A stretch of 64,000 nucleotides of DNA, taken from positions 2,480,001-2,544,000 of the forward strand of contig NZ_CP172404.1 in NCBI RefSeq assembly GCF_048213115.1. The letters are read 5' to 3'. Source of the stretch: Niveibacterium terrae. GTDB taxonomy: Bacteria; Pseudomonadota; Gammaproteobacteria; Burkholderiales; Rhodocyclaceae. The notes under the pieces were generated by a model. It was not told the DNA's origin and did not search any database. It saw only the letters and a program-made list of their open reading frames with translations. How positions within the stretch are numbered: position 1 is the first letter of the stretch; each line of letters begins with the position of its first letter. Shown piece by piece: positions 17,774 to 27,532 of the stretch. The position numbers and the translations under genes were made by a program.

Positions 17774-19102
17774 ATGATTCGCAAATTGCTGCGTCGCGTG
17801 TTCTTCCGCGATGCCCGCCAGGATCAGCATGGCAAGGAGCCGGCCGTCATCCCGGCCCAACAGCACGGAATCTCCCGCGACGGCATCTCGCCCGCGGCCC
17901 GGCGCGTCTGTCACGTCCTGCAGGAAAACGGGCATAAGGCTTATGTCGTCGGCGGCGCGGTTCGCGACCTGATCGCCGGCTTTCCGCCCAAGGACTTCGA
18001 CGTCGCGACCGATGCGACGCCCGAGCGGGTTCGCGAGCTCTTCCGCCGTTCGCGGATCATCGGCCGGCGCTTTCGCATCGTCCACGTGATGAGCGGAGCC
18101 GAGACGATAGAGGTCTCGACCTTCCGGGCTCTGGCCAGCGACGACTCGCAGACCGACGAACACGGCCGGATCCTCGCCGACAACACTTGGGGATCCCAGG
18201 CCGAGGACGCGACGCGGCGCGACTTCACGGTCAATGCGCTGTACTACGACCCGGGCACCGAGACGGTCATCGACTACCATCATGGCGTCGCCGACCTCAA
18301 GCAGAAGACGCTCAGGATGATCGGCGACCCGCTGGTGCGTTACCGCGAGGATCCGGTCCGGATGCTGCGCGCGGTGCGCCTCGCCGCGAAGCTGGGCCTC
18401 GTCATCGATCCGGCCGCCCGCACGCCGATCCGGGAGCTCGCCGAGCTGCTCGAAAACGTGCCGCCGGCCCGGCTGTTCGACGAGATGTTGAAACTCCTGA
18501 CCAGCGGCAGCTCGGTCGCCTGCCTCAAACAACTGCGCGAAGAAGGGCTGCATGCGGGCCTGCTCCCGCTGCTCGACGTGGTCCTGAAGCATCCGATCGG
18601 CGAGCGCTTCATCTGGCTCGCGCTCGAGAACACCGACCAGCGCGTGCGCGCCGGCAAGCCCATCTCGCCCGGGTTTCTGTTCGCAACGCTGCTCTGGCAC
18701 GAAGCGCTGTCGAACTGGAGCGCCCGCAAGGCCCGCGGAGAGCCTTCCCAGCCCGCGCTGTTTGACGCGATGAACGAAGTGCTGGATCTGCAGGCCGAAA
18801 AGCTCGCGATCACGCGCAAGATCTCGGCCGACATCAAGGAGATCTGGGCTCTGCAGCCGCGCTTCGAGCGCCGCGCCGGCAAGGCACCGATGCGCCTGTT
18901 GGAGCAGCCGCGCTATCGCGCCGGCTACGATTTCCTGCGCCTGCGCGCCGCGAGCGGCGAGCTGCCGGTCGAACTGGCCGACTGGTGGGAATCTTTCGCG
19001 GCGTCCAATCCCGATGTGCGCAGCGAAATGCTGATCCCCGACACGAGTCCGGAGCGTCGCCGCCGTCGCCGCCGTCGCAGACCGGTTGGCGCCGGCGAGT
19101 GA
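17774..19102 (+). CDS. pcnB: Poly(A) polymerase I
   Basis: The 442-residue protein carries the class II nucleotidyltransferase head: AYVVGGAVRDLIAGF, then FDVATDATPERV with the catalytic DxD-type acid pair, and RIVHVMSGAETIEVSTFR. The RDFTVNALYYD and RYREDPVRMLRAVRLAAKL helices follow. The C-terminus is Arg-rich (RRRRRRRRPVGAGE), as is common in PcnB and suited to RNA contact. It adds 3' A tails that promote RNA decay. It runs into folK with only 2 nt between. Confidence 0.96.
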   Translation: MIRKLLRRVFFRDARQDQHGKEPAVIPAQQHGISRDGISPAARRVCHVLQENGHKAYVVGGAVRDLIAGFPPKDFDVATDATPERVRELFRRSRIIGRRFRIVHVMSGAETIEVSTFRALASDDSQTDEHGRILADNTWGSQAEDATRRDFTVNALYYDPGTETVIDYHHGVADLKQKTLRMIGDPLVRYREDPVRMLRAVRLAAKLGLVIDPAARTPIRELAELLENVPPARLFDEMLKLLTSGSSVACLKQLREEGLHAGLLPLLDVVLKHPIGERFIWLALENTDQRVRAGKPISPGFLFATLLWHEALSNWSARKARGEPSQPALFDAMNEVLDLQAEKLAITRKISADIKEIWALQPRFERRAGKAPMRLLEQPRYRAGYDFLRLRAASGELPVELADWWESFAASNPDVRSEMLIPDTSPERRRRRRRRRPVGAGE

Positions 19103-19104
19103 GC

Positions 19105-19596
19105 ATGTTCGACTCCCCGACCCGCGCCTGGGTCGCGCTGGGCGCCAATCTGGGCGATGCGCAAGCGACGCTGTTGCGCGCCTTCGAATCCCTCGCCCGC
19201 CTGCCGCAGAGCCGTCTCGTCGCGCGATCCTCGCTCTACCGGACCGCGCCGGTCGATGCGCCCGGACAGCCGGACTATATCAATGCGGTCGCGCAGATCA
19301 TGACGACACTGGAGCCGCTCGCGCTGCTCCACGCCTTGCAGGCGATCGAGCAGGCCTTTGGCCGCGAGCGCCTGTACCGCAACGCACCGCGCACGCTGGA
19401 TCTGGACCTGCTGCTCTACGGCGAGGCCTGCCTCGATACCGCCGAGCTGATCCTTCCCCATCCGCGTCTTGCCGAGCGCGCATTCGTGCTCGCTCCGCTC
19501 GCGGAACTCGATCCCGACCTGATGATTCCGGGGCGGGCGCGCGTCGCCGAGCTGTGCCTCGCGGTCGCCGATCAACGCATTGAACGGCTCATCTGA
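19105..19596 (+). CDS. folK: 2-amino-4-hydroxy-6-hydroxymethyldihydropteridine pyrophosphokinase
   Basis: The 163-residue protein fits FolK: WVALGANLGDAQATLLRA, SSLYRTAPVDAPGQPDYINAV, then the signature RNAPRTLDLDLLLYG and HPRLAERAFVLAPLAEL. It transfers pyrophosphate from ATP to the pterin in folate synthesis. The ATG at 19105 lies 2 nt past the pcnB stop. The folate theme recurs with panB and the pabB-pabC fusion further on. Confidence 0.97.
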   Translation: MFDSPTRAWVALGANLGDAQATLLRAFESLARLPQSRLVARSSLYRTAPVDAPGQPDYINAVAQIMTTLEPLALLHALQAIEQAFGRERLYRNAPRTLDLDLLLYGEACLDTAELILPHPRLAERAFVLAPLAELDPDLMIPGRARVAELCLAVADQRIERLI

Positions 19597-19629
19597 GCCC
19601 GAAGACGATTCACAGGAACAGGACAGAAG

Positions 19630-20265
19630 ATGCTCGACAAAGCGCGCCATATCGTCGTTGAAGGTCCGATCGGAGCGGGCAAGACCAGTTTCGCGACGCG
19701 TCTCGCGGAACGGCTCGAAGCCGATCTGATGCTCGAACATCCCGAGATCAACCCCTTCCTGGGCCGCTTCTACGAAAACATGGATCGCTGGGCTCTGGCG
19801 ACCCAGGTCTCCTTCCTGTACCAGCGCTACGACTTGCTCAGCCAGTTCCTCGCCCGCGCCAGCGAACGACGGGTCGTCTCCGATTTCCTGATCGAGAAGG
19901 ATCCGCTCTTCGCCGGCCTGACCCTCTCCGGCGACGAGGAGAGGCTGTACCAGAGGCTCTACCAGACACTGAGCCCGCAGTTTCCCAAACCTGACCTCGT
20001 GATCTATCTTCAGGCCACGCCCGAAGTGCTGATGGACCGCGTGCGCAAGCGCGGCATGGGGGCCGAACGCAACATCACCGAGGACTACCTCGCCAGCGTC
20101 TCCGAACGCTACGCGAGCTTCTTTCACCAGTACGACAACGCACCGCTGTTCATCGTCAATGCCGCGGCGCTGAACCCGATCGAGCACGACGACGATTTCG
20201 AACTCTTGATCGAGCGCCTGAAGAACATGCGCAGTTACCGGGAATTCTTCGGATACGCCGAATGA
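19630..20265 (+). CDS. Deoxynucleoside kinase
   Basis: The 211-residue protein has a P-loop VEGPIGAGKTSFATRL, the FYENMDRWALATQVSFLYQR substrate segment, the Glu/Arg pair near SDFLIEKDPLFAGL, and the lid MDRVRKRGMGAERNI. This is the dNK/dGK family that phosphorylates deoxynucleosides for salvage. It follows folK by 33 nt and precedes panB by 52 nt, an arrangement common in betaproteobacteria, so it is probably cotranscribed. Confidence 0.92.
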   Translation: MLDKARHIVVEGPIGAGKTSFATRLAERLEADLMLEHPEINPFLGRFYENMDRWALATQVSFLYQRYDLLSQFLARASERRVVSDFLIEKDPLFAGLTLSGDEERLYQRLYQTLSPQFPKPDLVIYLQATPEVLMDRVRKRGMGAERNITEDYLASVSERYASFFHQYDNAPLFIVNAAALNPIEHDDDFELLIERLKNMRSYREFFGYAE

Positions 20266-20317
20266 TTCCCTGCTCAGGCGCGCGCCACAAGTTCGCGCCT
20301 GCCAACCAGGAGAACCC

Positions 20318-21133
20318 ATGCCCTATCTCGCCAACGAGCGTCCGGTGACGCTTCACGAACTCGCGAAGATGCGCGCCGAAGGCCGCAAGATCGCAATGCT
20401 GACCTGCTACGACGCCAGCTTCGCAGCGCTGCTCGAACGCTGCGGCGTAGACATGCTGCTGATCGGCGATTCGCTCGGCAACACGATCCAGGGCCACAGC
20501 AGCACGCTTCCGGTGACGATAGAACAGATGGCGTACCACACGGCCTGTGTCGCTCGCGGCTGCTCGCGCCCGATGATCGTTGCCGACATGTCCTTCGGCA
20601 GCTACCAGGAAAGCCCCGCGCAGGCGATGCGCAACGCGGCGAGCCTGATGGCGGCCGGAGCACAGATGGTCAAGCTCGAAGGCGGCGCTTACATGGCCGA
20701 GACGGTTCGCTTCCTCGTCGAACGGGGCGTGCCGGTCTGTGCGCACATCGGTCTGACGCCGCAGTCGGTGCACCAGCTCGGCGGCTACCGCATCCAGGGC
20801 AAGACCGATGAGTCGGCACGCCGGCTCTTCGAAGATGCGCGAGCGCTCGAGGACGCGGGCGCATCGCTGCTGACGCTGGAGATGGTCCCGGCGGATCTGG
20901 CCACCGAAGTGACCCGCTCGCTGACCCGGATGGCCACGATAGGCATTGGCGCCGGCAAGGACACCGACGGCCAGGTTCTGGTGCTGCACGACATGCTGGG
21001 CATCTATCCGGGGCGCACCGCGCGCTTCGTGCGCAACTTCATGGAAGGCGCGCCCAGCATCGAGGCGGCGGTCACCGCCTATGTCGAGGCGGTCCGCAAC
21101 CAGAGCTTCCCGGCTCCCGAGCACTGCTACTGA
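20318..21133 (+). CDS. panB: 3-methyl-2-oxobutanoate hydroxymethyltransferase
   Basis: At 271 residues this is a normal PanB, with KIAMLTCYDASFAALLE, DMLLIGDSLGNTIQGH, ADMSFGSYQESP, VKLEGGAYMAETV, VCAHIGLTPQSVHQLGGYR and IGIGAGKDTDGQVLVLHDMLG. It uses methylene-tetrahydrofolate to make ketopantoate for pantothenate and coenzyme A. An AGGAGAA site precedes the ATG. Confidence 0.97.
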   Translation: MPYLANERPVTLHELAKMRAEGRKIAMLTCYDASFAALLERCGVDMLLIGDSLGNTIQGHSSTLPVTIEQMAYHTACVARGCSRPMIVADMSFGSYQESPAQAMRNAASLMAAGAQMVKLEGGAYMAETVRFLVERGVPVCAHIGLTPQSVHQLGGYRIQGKTDESARRLFEDARALEDAGASLLTLEMVPADLATEVTRSLTRMATIGIGAGKDTDGQVLVLHDMLGIYPGRTARFVRNFMEGAPSIEAAVTAYVEAVRNQSFPAPEHCY

Positions 21134-21240
21134 CGGGTGGTGCGTTTTCGCAACACGGATTGTCCGCTCCGCCTCCCGGCCATTAGGATTCGACGAACGC
21201 TTCCTGTGGGCTTTGCCCCTCTTCGAGCATCGTCCCGACA

Positions 21241-23061
21241 ATGAGCCCAGCCTTCGAAACGAGCTTTCAATCCGCTGAACCTGGCCTCCCGGAGTGGCTC
21301 TCGGCGAAGCGGCCCTGCGCGCTGTTCGAGGACAACCAAAGCGGAGGCGGAGCCCGGCTCCTGTTCGATCTCGAGCGCACACTGTGCGCCTGGACTTCCG
21401 AGGAAGTCCCCGGCCTGCTCGCCGAAATCGACAGGCTCGCGGGGCAAGGACAGTGGATCGCGCTCGCCGCGAGCTATGAGCTCGGCTATGCGCTCTCCCC
21501 CAGACTGCACAGTCTGATGCCGGCGCACGACCGGCCTCTGCTCGAAGCCTGGGTCTGGCGGCGCGGCGAACACCTGGACGCTCACGCGTTCGAGGCCACG
21601 CTCGCCGGCGCGCAAGCCCTGCTCTCCTCGTCCGAGCGGACCAGCGGCGTCACCGATCTCAAAGCGTCGCTGAGCGAGGCCGAGCACGCGCGCGGCATCG
21701 CGGCGATCCAGGCGCAGATCGAGGCCGGCGAGTGCTACCAGATCAACTACACCTTCCCGCTGAGCGGACACGCCTACGGCGACCCGCTCGCGCTCTATGC
21801 GCGCCTGAGGCAGGCTCAACCCGTGCGCTATGGCGCGCTGATCCGCCACGCACGCGGAGCGCTGCTGTCGCGCTCACCCGAACTCTTCGTTGAACGCAAA
21901 GGGCAGTGTCTGCGCTCGCGGCCGATGAAGGGCACGGCGCCGCTGGGCCAGGCCGAAACGCTGCGGGCGTCGGAGAAAGACCGCGCCGAGAACCTGATGA
22001 TCGTCGATCTGCTGCGCAACGACATGGCCAGGCTCTGCCCGCCCGGCGGCGTTCGCGTCGAGGAACTCTTCCGGATCGAAGACTATGCGAGCCTGCACCA
22101 GATGACCTCGACGATCACCGCTTCCCCCTGCACGGCGAGTCTCGCCGAGATCTTCGCGGCGCTCTTCCCTTGCGGTTCGATCACCGGGGCGCCGAAGATC
22201 CGCGCGATGGAACTGATCCGCGAACTCGAACCCGCGGCGCGCGGCCTCTACTGTGGCGCTCTGGGCTGGATCGCGCCGGGTGGCGATTTCTGCTTCAACG
22301 TGCCGATCCGGACTCTGGAGATCGGATCTTCGGGCGACTTCACAATGGGTCTGGGGGGCGGAATCGTCGCCGATTCGCTCGCCGCCAGCGAATACGCGGA
22401 GTGCCTGACCAAGGGGCGCTTTCTGAGCGAGCTGGGCCCGGGCTTCGAACTGTTCGAGACTCTGCTCCGGAACGCCCAGGGCGACTATCCGCGCCTCGAT
22501 CGCCATCTTCGCCGCCTGGCCCGCTCCGCAGATGAGCTGGGTTTCCCCTTCGCAGAGGACGCCGCCCGCGAAATGCTACAGAGCGAAGCCGAACACTGCC
22601 AGGGTCTGCCGCGCCGGGTCAGGCTCTCGCTCGACACCAGGGGCCAGCTCAAAGTCTCGGGGTCCGCCCTGCCGCCCCTTCCTCCCGCCCCCAAAGTGAC
22701 GCTCTCCCGGCGCATCCTGAGCACCCCGCGCTGGCTGCTGGGCCACAAGACCAGCGCCCGGGCGCTCTATGACAGCGAACTGGCCCACGCCGTCGAAGCA
22801 GGCCACTTCGACGTGCTGTTCCTGAACGAAGAGGGCGAGCTCTGTGAAGGGGCGCGCAGCAACGTCTATCTGGAAAAGGACGGTCAGCTGCTGACGCCCC
22901 CGCTCAGCTCCGGGCTGCTGCCCGGAGTGATGCGCGAGGAGTTGATCGAGCAGGGTCTCGCCCGCGAAAAGCGGCTGGGCCTCAAGGATCTGGCCGCAGC
23001 GCAGCGCGTCTTCGTCTCGAACGCCTTGCGGGGCCTGGTTGAAGTCGGTCTCGTTCTGTGA
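21241..23061 (+). CDS. pabB: Fused aminodeoxychorismate synthase component I and 4-amino-4-deoxychorismate lyase (PabB-PabC)
   Basis: The 606-residue protein joins two folate enzymes. Residues ~1-390 are PabB-like: GECYQINYTFPL, RSRPMKGTAPLG, EKDRAENLMIVDLLRNDM, CGSITGAPKIRAMELI and GGGIVADSLAASEY. Residues ~395-606 are a class IV aminotransferase fold: FELFETLLRN, RLDRHLRRLARSADELGF, EGARSNVYL and LSSGLLPGVMREEL. Together they convert chorismate (with PabA-supplied ammonia) to p-aminobenzoate. The fusion is known in several proteobacteria. In the PabC half the lysine that should carry PLP lies in LGHKTSARALYD. Confidence 0.94.
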   Translation: MSPAFETSFQSAEPGLPEWLSAKRPCALFEDNQSGGGARLLFDLERTLCAWTSEEVPGLLAEIDRLAGQGQWIALAASYELGYALSPRLHSLMPAHDRPLLEAWVWRRGEHLDAHAFEATLAGAQALLSSSERTSGVTDLKASLSEAEHARGIAAIQAQIEAGECYQINYTFPLSGHAYGDPLALYARLRQAQPVRYGALIRHARGALLSRSPELFVERKGQCLRSRPMKGTAPLGQAETLRASEKDRAENLMIVDLLRNDMARLCPPGGVRVEELFRIEDYASLHQMTSTITASPCTASLAEIFAALFPCGSITGAPKIRAMELIRELEPAARGLYCGALGWIAPGGDFCFNVPIRTLEIGSSGDFTMGLGGGIVADSLAASEYAECLTKGRFLSELGPGFELFETLLRNAQGDYPRLDRHLRRLARSADELGFPFAEDAAREMLQSEAEHCQGLPRRVRLSLDTRGQLKVSGSALPPLPPAPKVTLSRRILSTPRWLLGHKTSARALYDSELAHAVEAGHFDVLFLNEEGELCEGARSNVYLEKDGQLLTPPLSSGLLPGVMREELIEQGLAREKRLGLKDLAAAQRVFVSNALRGLVEVGLVL

Positions 23062-23144
23062 CCCTTAGGCAGGAAAGCAACGCCGTCTTTGCGGCGTCAG
23101 GTCCATTCAGGACAAGCAATGTCGTTGCTGGCCAGCCAAAGTCC

Positions 23145-23150
23145 TATAAT
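23145..23150 (+). promoter_or_regulatory. Candidate -10 element of rhlE
   Basis: A perfect TATAAT lies 47 nt before the rhlE start in an otherwise GC-rich context. The -35 (TCGTTG at 17 nt spacing) is weak, so strength is uncertain. Confidence 0.5.
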
Positions 23151-23196
23151 CTGTAAGTTTTTACCCGCGCGATGTTCGCGCTCTATCGGAACCTCT

Positions 23197-24630
23197 ATGT
23201 CGTTTGCCGACCTCGGTCTCATTCCCGAATTGCTGAAAGCCGTCGAAGACGCCGGCTACAGCGACCCCACTCCTATTCAGAGTCAAGCCATCCCCGTTGT
23301 GCTGGAGGGGCGAGACGTGATGGGAGGGGCGCAGACCGGGACCGGCAAGACGGCAGGCTTCACGCTGCCTCTTCTCAACAAGATCTCGCGCTGGGCCAGC
23401 ACCTCGACTTCGCCAGCCCGCCACCCGGTGCGCGCGCTGATCCTGACGCCCACCCGCGAGCTGGCGGTTCAGGTTCATGAAGCGGTGCAGACCTACGCGA
23501 AGTACCTGCCGATCCGCACGGTCTGCCTCTACGGCGGCGTCGATATCCGCCCGCAGATCGAAGACCTGCGGCGAGGCGTCGAAGTCGTCGTCGCAACGCC
23601 GGGTCGCCTGCTCGATCACATCGAGCAGCGCAGCATCACGCTCGGCCAGGTCGAGATCGTCGTGCTCGACGAAGCGGACCGGATGCTGGACATGGGCTTC
23701 ATCCCCGATATCCGCCGCATCCTCGCACTGTTGCCCAAACAGAGGCAGAGCCTGCTCTTCTCGGCGACCTTCTCCGAAGAGATCAAGCGCCTCGCCGATA
23801 CGATGCTGCGCGATCCTCAGCTGATCGAAGTGGCCAAGCGCAACACGGTCAGCGAAACGATCACACACCGCGTCTATCCGGTTGCTGCGGCGGTCAAGAA
23901 ACAGCTGCTGGTCTGGCTGCTGCGCGAAGCCGAAGGCGGAGACCAGGTTCTGGTCTTCGTCAGCACCAAGATTGAATGCGGCAGGCTCTCGCGCCATCTG
24001 CAGCGCGAAGGCATCGCGGCGGACGCGATCCACGGCGACAAGAGCCAGATGCAGCGGACCGAGGCGCTCGAAGGCTTCAAGTCCGGCGCGATCCGGGTTC
24101 TGGTCGCCACCGACGTCGCGGCGCGGGGGCTGGACATCGACGATCTGCCCTATGTCGTCAATTACGAGTTGCCGGGCACCGCCGAAGACTACATCCACCG
24201 GATCGGCCGCACCGGACGCGCCGGCAAGCACGGCAACGCGGTCTCGCTGGTCTCGCCTGACGAGCATCAGAAGCTCGCCGCGATCGAGAAACTGATCAAG
24301 CTGAAGATCCCGCAGCACACGGTTCCCGGCTTCGACGCCGACGCGAGTCCGGACTCCGCCTACCGCGTCGTTCGCAACCAGGGCGCCGACCGGCGCGCCG
24401 CAAGCGCATCGCGCAGCGCCAGCCCCAGCGCTCCGCGCAGCACGAGCGCGCCCCGGCCCGCCCGCTCGACGGTCGCGCCGGACGGCTTCGATTTCTCCCG
24501 CCCCTATGTCGCCAAGGAGGCGTTGAACGAATCCGAGTCCTCGGCCGCGGAAAGCGCACAACCCGACTCGCCCCGCTCAGCCCGGGAGAGCCGCCCCGTC
24601 GCTTTCCTGCTCGGCGGCCGCGGCCGCTGA
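23197..24630 (+). CDS. rhlE: DEAD-box ATP-dependent RNA helicase RhlE-type
   Basis: From ATG 23197 (MSFADLGLIPELLKAVED) the protein is 477 residues; the upstream extension is not conserved in type. It holds the Q motif YSDPTPIQSQAIP, Walker A AQTGTGKT, PTRELAVQ, DEAD in VLDEADRMLDMG, SAT in LFSATFSEE, and HRIGRTGRAGKHG. The C-terminal ~95 residues are low-complexity Ser/Ala/Arg/Pro, typical of RhlE tails that bind RNA. It ends at a bidirectional terminator shared with pntB. Confidence 0.94.
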   Translation: MSFADLGLIPELLKAVEDAGYSDPTPIQSQAIPVVLEGRDVMGGAQTGTGKTAGFTLPLLNKISRWASTSTSPARHPVRALILTPTRELAVQVHEAVQTYAKYLPIRTVCLYGGVDIRPQIEDLRRGVEVVVATPGRLLDHIEQRSITLGQVEIVVLDEADRMLDMGFIPDIRRILALLPKQRQSLLFSATFSEEIKRLADTMLRDPQLIEVAKRNTVSETITHRVYPVAAAVKKQLLVWLLREAEGGDQVLVFVSTKIECGRLSRHLQREGIAADAIHGDKSQMQRTEALEGFKSGAIRVLVATDVAARGLDIDDLPYVVNYELPGTAEDYIHRIGRTGRAGKHGNAVSLVSPDEHQKLAAIEKLIKLKIPQHTVPGFDADASPDSAYRVVRNQGADRRAASASRSASPSAPRSTSAPRPARSTVAPDGFDFSRPYVAKEALNESESSAAESAQPDSPRSARESRPVAFLLGGRGR

Positions 24631-24668
24631 GCTTTTGCACTTCAGACTCCGGCGCCTGCGCGCCGGGT

Positions 24669-24702
24669 AAAAAAAACGCCGCGTTGAACGCGGCGTTTTT
24701 TA
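24669..24702. terminator. Bidirectional terminator between rhlE and pntB
   Basis: An A-run, then CGCCGCG, loop TTGAA, CGCGGCG and a T-run. Because both arms carry A/T runs, it can stop transcription from both convergent genes. Confidence 0.9.
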
Positions 24703-24716
24703 TGAGCGAAGCGAAC

Positions 24717-26099
24717 TCAGCTCGCGAAGCTCTTCACATGCGTGATCACGTCAGCAACCGCCTGCTGGGCGCTGCCGTACAGCATCCGGCAGTTCTCGCC
24801 ATAGAACAGCGCGTTCTCGATGCCCGAGTAACCGGCCCCCTTGCCGCGCTTGATCACGATCACGTTCTGCGCCTTGTCGGCGTCGAGAATCGGCATGCCG
24901 TAGATCGGGCTGGACTTGTCGGTCCGCGCGACCGGGTTCACGACGTCGTTCGCACCGATCACCAGAGCCACGTCGGCGAGCGGGAACTCCGAGTTGATCT
25001 CTTCGAGGTCGAAGATCTTGTCGTAAGGCACGCCCGCCTCGGCCAGCAGCACGTTCATGTGGCCAGGCATGCGGCCCGCGACCGGGTGGATCGCGAACTT
25101 GACTTCGACGCCTTCCTTCTCAAGCAGCTGCGCCATCTCCCAAACCTTGTGCTGGGCTCCGGCGACCGCCATCCCGTAGCCCGGAATGATGATGACTTTC
25201 TGCGCATAGCGCATCATCGAAGCCGCATCGAGGCCGGAGACTTCCTTCAGCGAACCCTCGATCGCACTGCCATCGCCCTTGGCCTCACCGGAAATCGGCT
25301 GGAACAGGATGTTGGTAATCGGGCGATTCATCGCCTTGGCCATCAGCTGGGTCAGCAGAGTACCCGCCGCGCCAACGACGATACCGGCGATGATCAGCAC
25401 CGGTTTATCCAGCACATAGCCTTCAAAACCGACCGCCAGGCCCGTGAAGGCGTTGAACAGCGAGATCACGACCGGCATGTCGGCGCCACCGATCGGCAGC
25501 GTGATGATCGTGCCGAGGACCAGCGACAACACGAAGAAGGCGATGATCGTGCAGGGTTCGGGCGTGCCGGCCACGACGATCGCGGCACCAAAGCCGACCG
25601 TCACCAGAGCCAGAACGATATTGACGATGTTCTGGGCCGGCAGCCGATGCGCTTTCTTCATCACGCCCTGCAGCTTCGCCCAGGCGATCACCGAACCGGA
25701 GAACGAGACCGAACCGATCAGCGCGCCCAGAGAGGCGAGAATCAGGGCGACAGTGCCGTGGACATTGCCGCGCGCGAACTCAAGCGCCGCGATCGCGGCG
25801 GCCGCACCACCGCCCATGCCGTTGTAGATAGCAACCATCTGCGGCATGTCGGTCATCTTGACGACCTTGCCCGACCACCAGGCAGCCGATCCGCCGAGAA
25901 CCAGCGCGACGAGGATCAGGACCAGATTGATGCTGATCTTGATTTCGGGCGACAGGAAAGTCACCAGAGTCGCCAGAGCCATGCCGGCACCGGCCCACAG
26001 AATGCCCTTGCGCGCCGAGACCGGCGAAGACATCCCCTTCAGACCGAGGATGAACAACACCGCGACGACGAAATACGAAACTTCAATGACCCACTTCAT
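24717..26099 (-). CDS. pntB: NAD(P) transhydrogenase subunit beta
   Basis: The 460-residue protein has about nine membrane helices in residues 1-260, then the soluble NADP-binding dIII domain with IIPGYGMAVAGAQHKV, FAIHPVAGRMPGHMNVLLAEA, DVALVIGANDVVNPVAR and KRGKGAGYSGIENALFY. It works with PntAA and PntAB to drive hydride transfer from NADH to NADP+ with the proton gradient. Its start overlaps the pntAB stop by 4 nt. Confidence 0.97.
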   Translation of the reverse strand: MKWVIEVSYFVVAVLFILGLKGMSSPVSARKGILWAGAGMALATLVTFLSPEIKISINLVLILVALVLGGSAAWWSGKVVKMTDMPQMVAIYNGMGGGAAAAIAALEFARGNVHGTVALILASLGALIGSVSFSGSVIAWAKLQGVMKKAHRLPAQNIVNIVLALVTVGFGAAIVVAGTPEPCTIIAFFVLSLVLGTIITLPIGGADMPVVISLFNAFTGLAVGFEGYVLDKPVLIIAGIVVGAAGTLLTQLMAKAMNRPITNILFQPISGEAKGDGSAIEGSLKEVSGLDAASMMRYAQKVIIIPGYGMAVAGAQHKVWEMAQLLEKEGVEVKFAIHPVAGRMPGHMNVLLAEAGVPYDKIFDLEEINSEFPLADVALVIGANDVVNPVARTDKSSPIYGMPILDADKAQNVIVIKRGKGAGYSGIENALFYGENCRMLYGSAQQAVADVITHVKSFAS

Positions 26100-26398
26100 T
26101 TCGCGCTCTCCTTGCGGTCACCGCGCTTGAACATCGCGAGCATCCGTTCCGTGACCACATAGCCGCCCGCGGCATTCGCCGCGCCCAGCAGCACGGCGAT
26201 GAAACCGATTGCGAGCTGCAGCGGATCGGCAGGATCCGCGCTACCGAGAGCGACCATCGCCCCCACCAGAACGACACCGTGCACGAAGTTCGAGCCCGAC
26301 ATCAGCGGCGTGTGCAGAATCACCGGCACGCGCGAAATCACCTCGTAGCCGGTGAAGGCAGCGAGCATGAAGATATAGATTGCGGAAAAACCTTCCAT
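26096..26398 (-). CDS. pntAB: NAD(P) transhydrogenase subunit alpha 2 (membrane part)
   Basis: The 100-residue protein has three hydrophobic helices (IYIFMLAAFTGYEVISRVP, GVVLVGAMVALG, LAIGFIAVLLGAANAAGGYVV), matching the membrane segment that is a separate subunit in the three-gene transhydrogenase. A soluble PntAA lies 12 nt upstream and PntB overlaps downstream, so stoichiometry is kept by coupling. Confidence 0.95.
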   Translation of the reverse strand: MEGFSAIYIFMLAAFTGYEVISRVPVILHTPLMSGSNFVHGVVLVGAMVALGSADPADPLQLAIGFIAVLLGAANAAGGYVVTERMLAMFKRGDRKESAK

Positions 26399-26410
26399 GT
26401 CCTGTCTCCC

Positions 26411-27532
26411 TCAGAGTCCGAGAACTTTCTTGACACCCTCGTGCTTGACCTCACCATCGTGGGTCAGGCAGGTGCCGCGGATCACTTCGTCTTCCCAGTC
26501 GATGGAAAGCTCGCCTTCCTTGATCATCGGCGAGACGAAGTTGTACAGGTTCTTCGCGTACATCTCGGAAGCGTGCAAAGCCATGCGGCTGGGCAGATTG
26601 GTCGGTCCAACGATCGTCGCCGGTCCGACGACAACCGTCTCGCCTGCAACGCATCCGGCAACGTTGCCGCCCGATTCAGCCGCCATGTCGACGACGACGG
26701 CGCCCGGCTTCATGCCGGCGACCATGTCGGCCGAGATGATCTGCGGCGCACGCTTGCCGGGGATCGCCGCGGTCGTGATCAGCGCATCGCACTGAGCGAC
26801 AGCACGGGCCAGCTTCTCGGCCTGCTGACGCTTCTCGTCCTCGGTCAGTTCGCGGGCATAACCGCCCGTTCCGGCCGCCGAGACTCCGGTATCGACGAAC
26901 TTCGCACCGAGCGATTCGATCTGTTCGCGGGTCTCCGGGCGCACGTCATAGGCTTCAACCAGCGCACCGAGGCGGCGCGCCGTCGCGATGGCCTGCAGGC
27001 CGGCGACGCCGGCTCCGATCACGAGGACCTTGGCGGGACGGATCGTGCCGGCCGCGTAAGTCATCATCGGGAAGAATTTCGTGCAATGGCTGGCGGCGAT
27101 CAGCACGCACTGATAGCCGGAACACGCCGCCTGCGAGGACAGGATGTCCATGCTCTGCGCGCGCGAGATCCGCGGCAGCAGCTCCATCGCGAACGCGGTG
27201 ATCTTGCGCTCGGCGAGCTGGCGCACGCGATCGGCGTTCTGATAGGGCTGCAGCGTCGAAACCAGCACCGTCCCCGGTGCAAGCTTGGCGATCTGCTCGG
27301 AGCTGAGCGGCTGGACGGCAAGGATCACCTTGTTCGCCAGAGCCGCGTCGTTCGAATCCGTCCAGCTGACTTCCTTGAAGTCATCGGCTGCGATGCAGGC
27401 CGGCGCTTCGGCGCCACGCTGGATCAACAGTTCCACGCCCAAGGCCTTGAAGCGCTTGGCGACATCCGGGACCAGCGCGATGCGCCGTTCGCCGGGAAGC
27501 TGTTCGGCCGGAATGCCGATGGTCAGTCCCAT
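26411..27532 (-). CDS. pntAA: NAD(P) transhydrogenase subunit alpha 1 (NAD-binding)
   Basis: At 373 residues this is the soluble dI domain: IGIPAEQLPGERRIALVP, RISRAQSMDILSSQA, VLVIGAGVAGLQAIATARRLGA, AYDVRPETREQIESLGAKFV and GYARELTEDEKRQQ (the mobile-loop region). It binds NAD(H) and docks on PntB. It is first in the pntAA-pntAB-pntB operon on the minus strand. The ATG follows a GAGG site. Confidence 0.96.
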   Translation of the reverse strand: MGLTIGIPAEQLPGERRIALVPDVAKRFKALGVELLIQRGAEAPACIAADDFKEVSWTDSNDAALANKVILAVQPLSSEQIAKLAPGTVLVSTLQPYQNADRVRQLAERKITAFAMELLPRISRAQSMDILSSQAACSGYQCVLIAASHCTKFFPMMTYAAGTIRPAKVLVIGAGVAGLQAIATARRLGALVEAYDVRPETREQIESLGAKFVDTGVSAAGTGGYARELTEDEKRQQAEKLARAVAQCDALITTAAIPGKRAPQIISADMVAGMKPGAVVVDMAAESGGNVAGCVAGETVVVGPATIVGPTNLPSRMALHASEMYAKNLYNFVSPMIKEGELSIDWEDEVIRGTCLTHDGEVKHEGVKKVLGL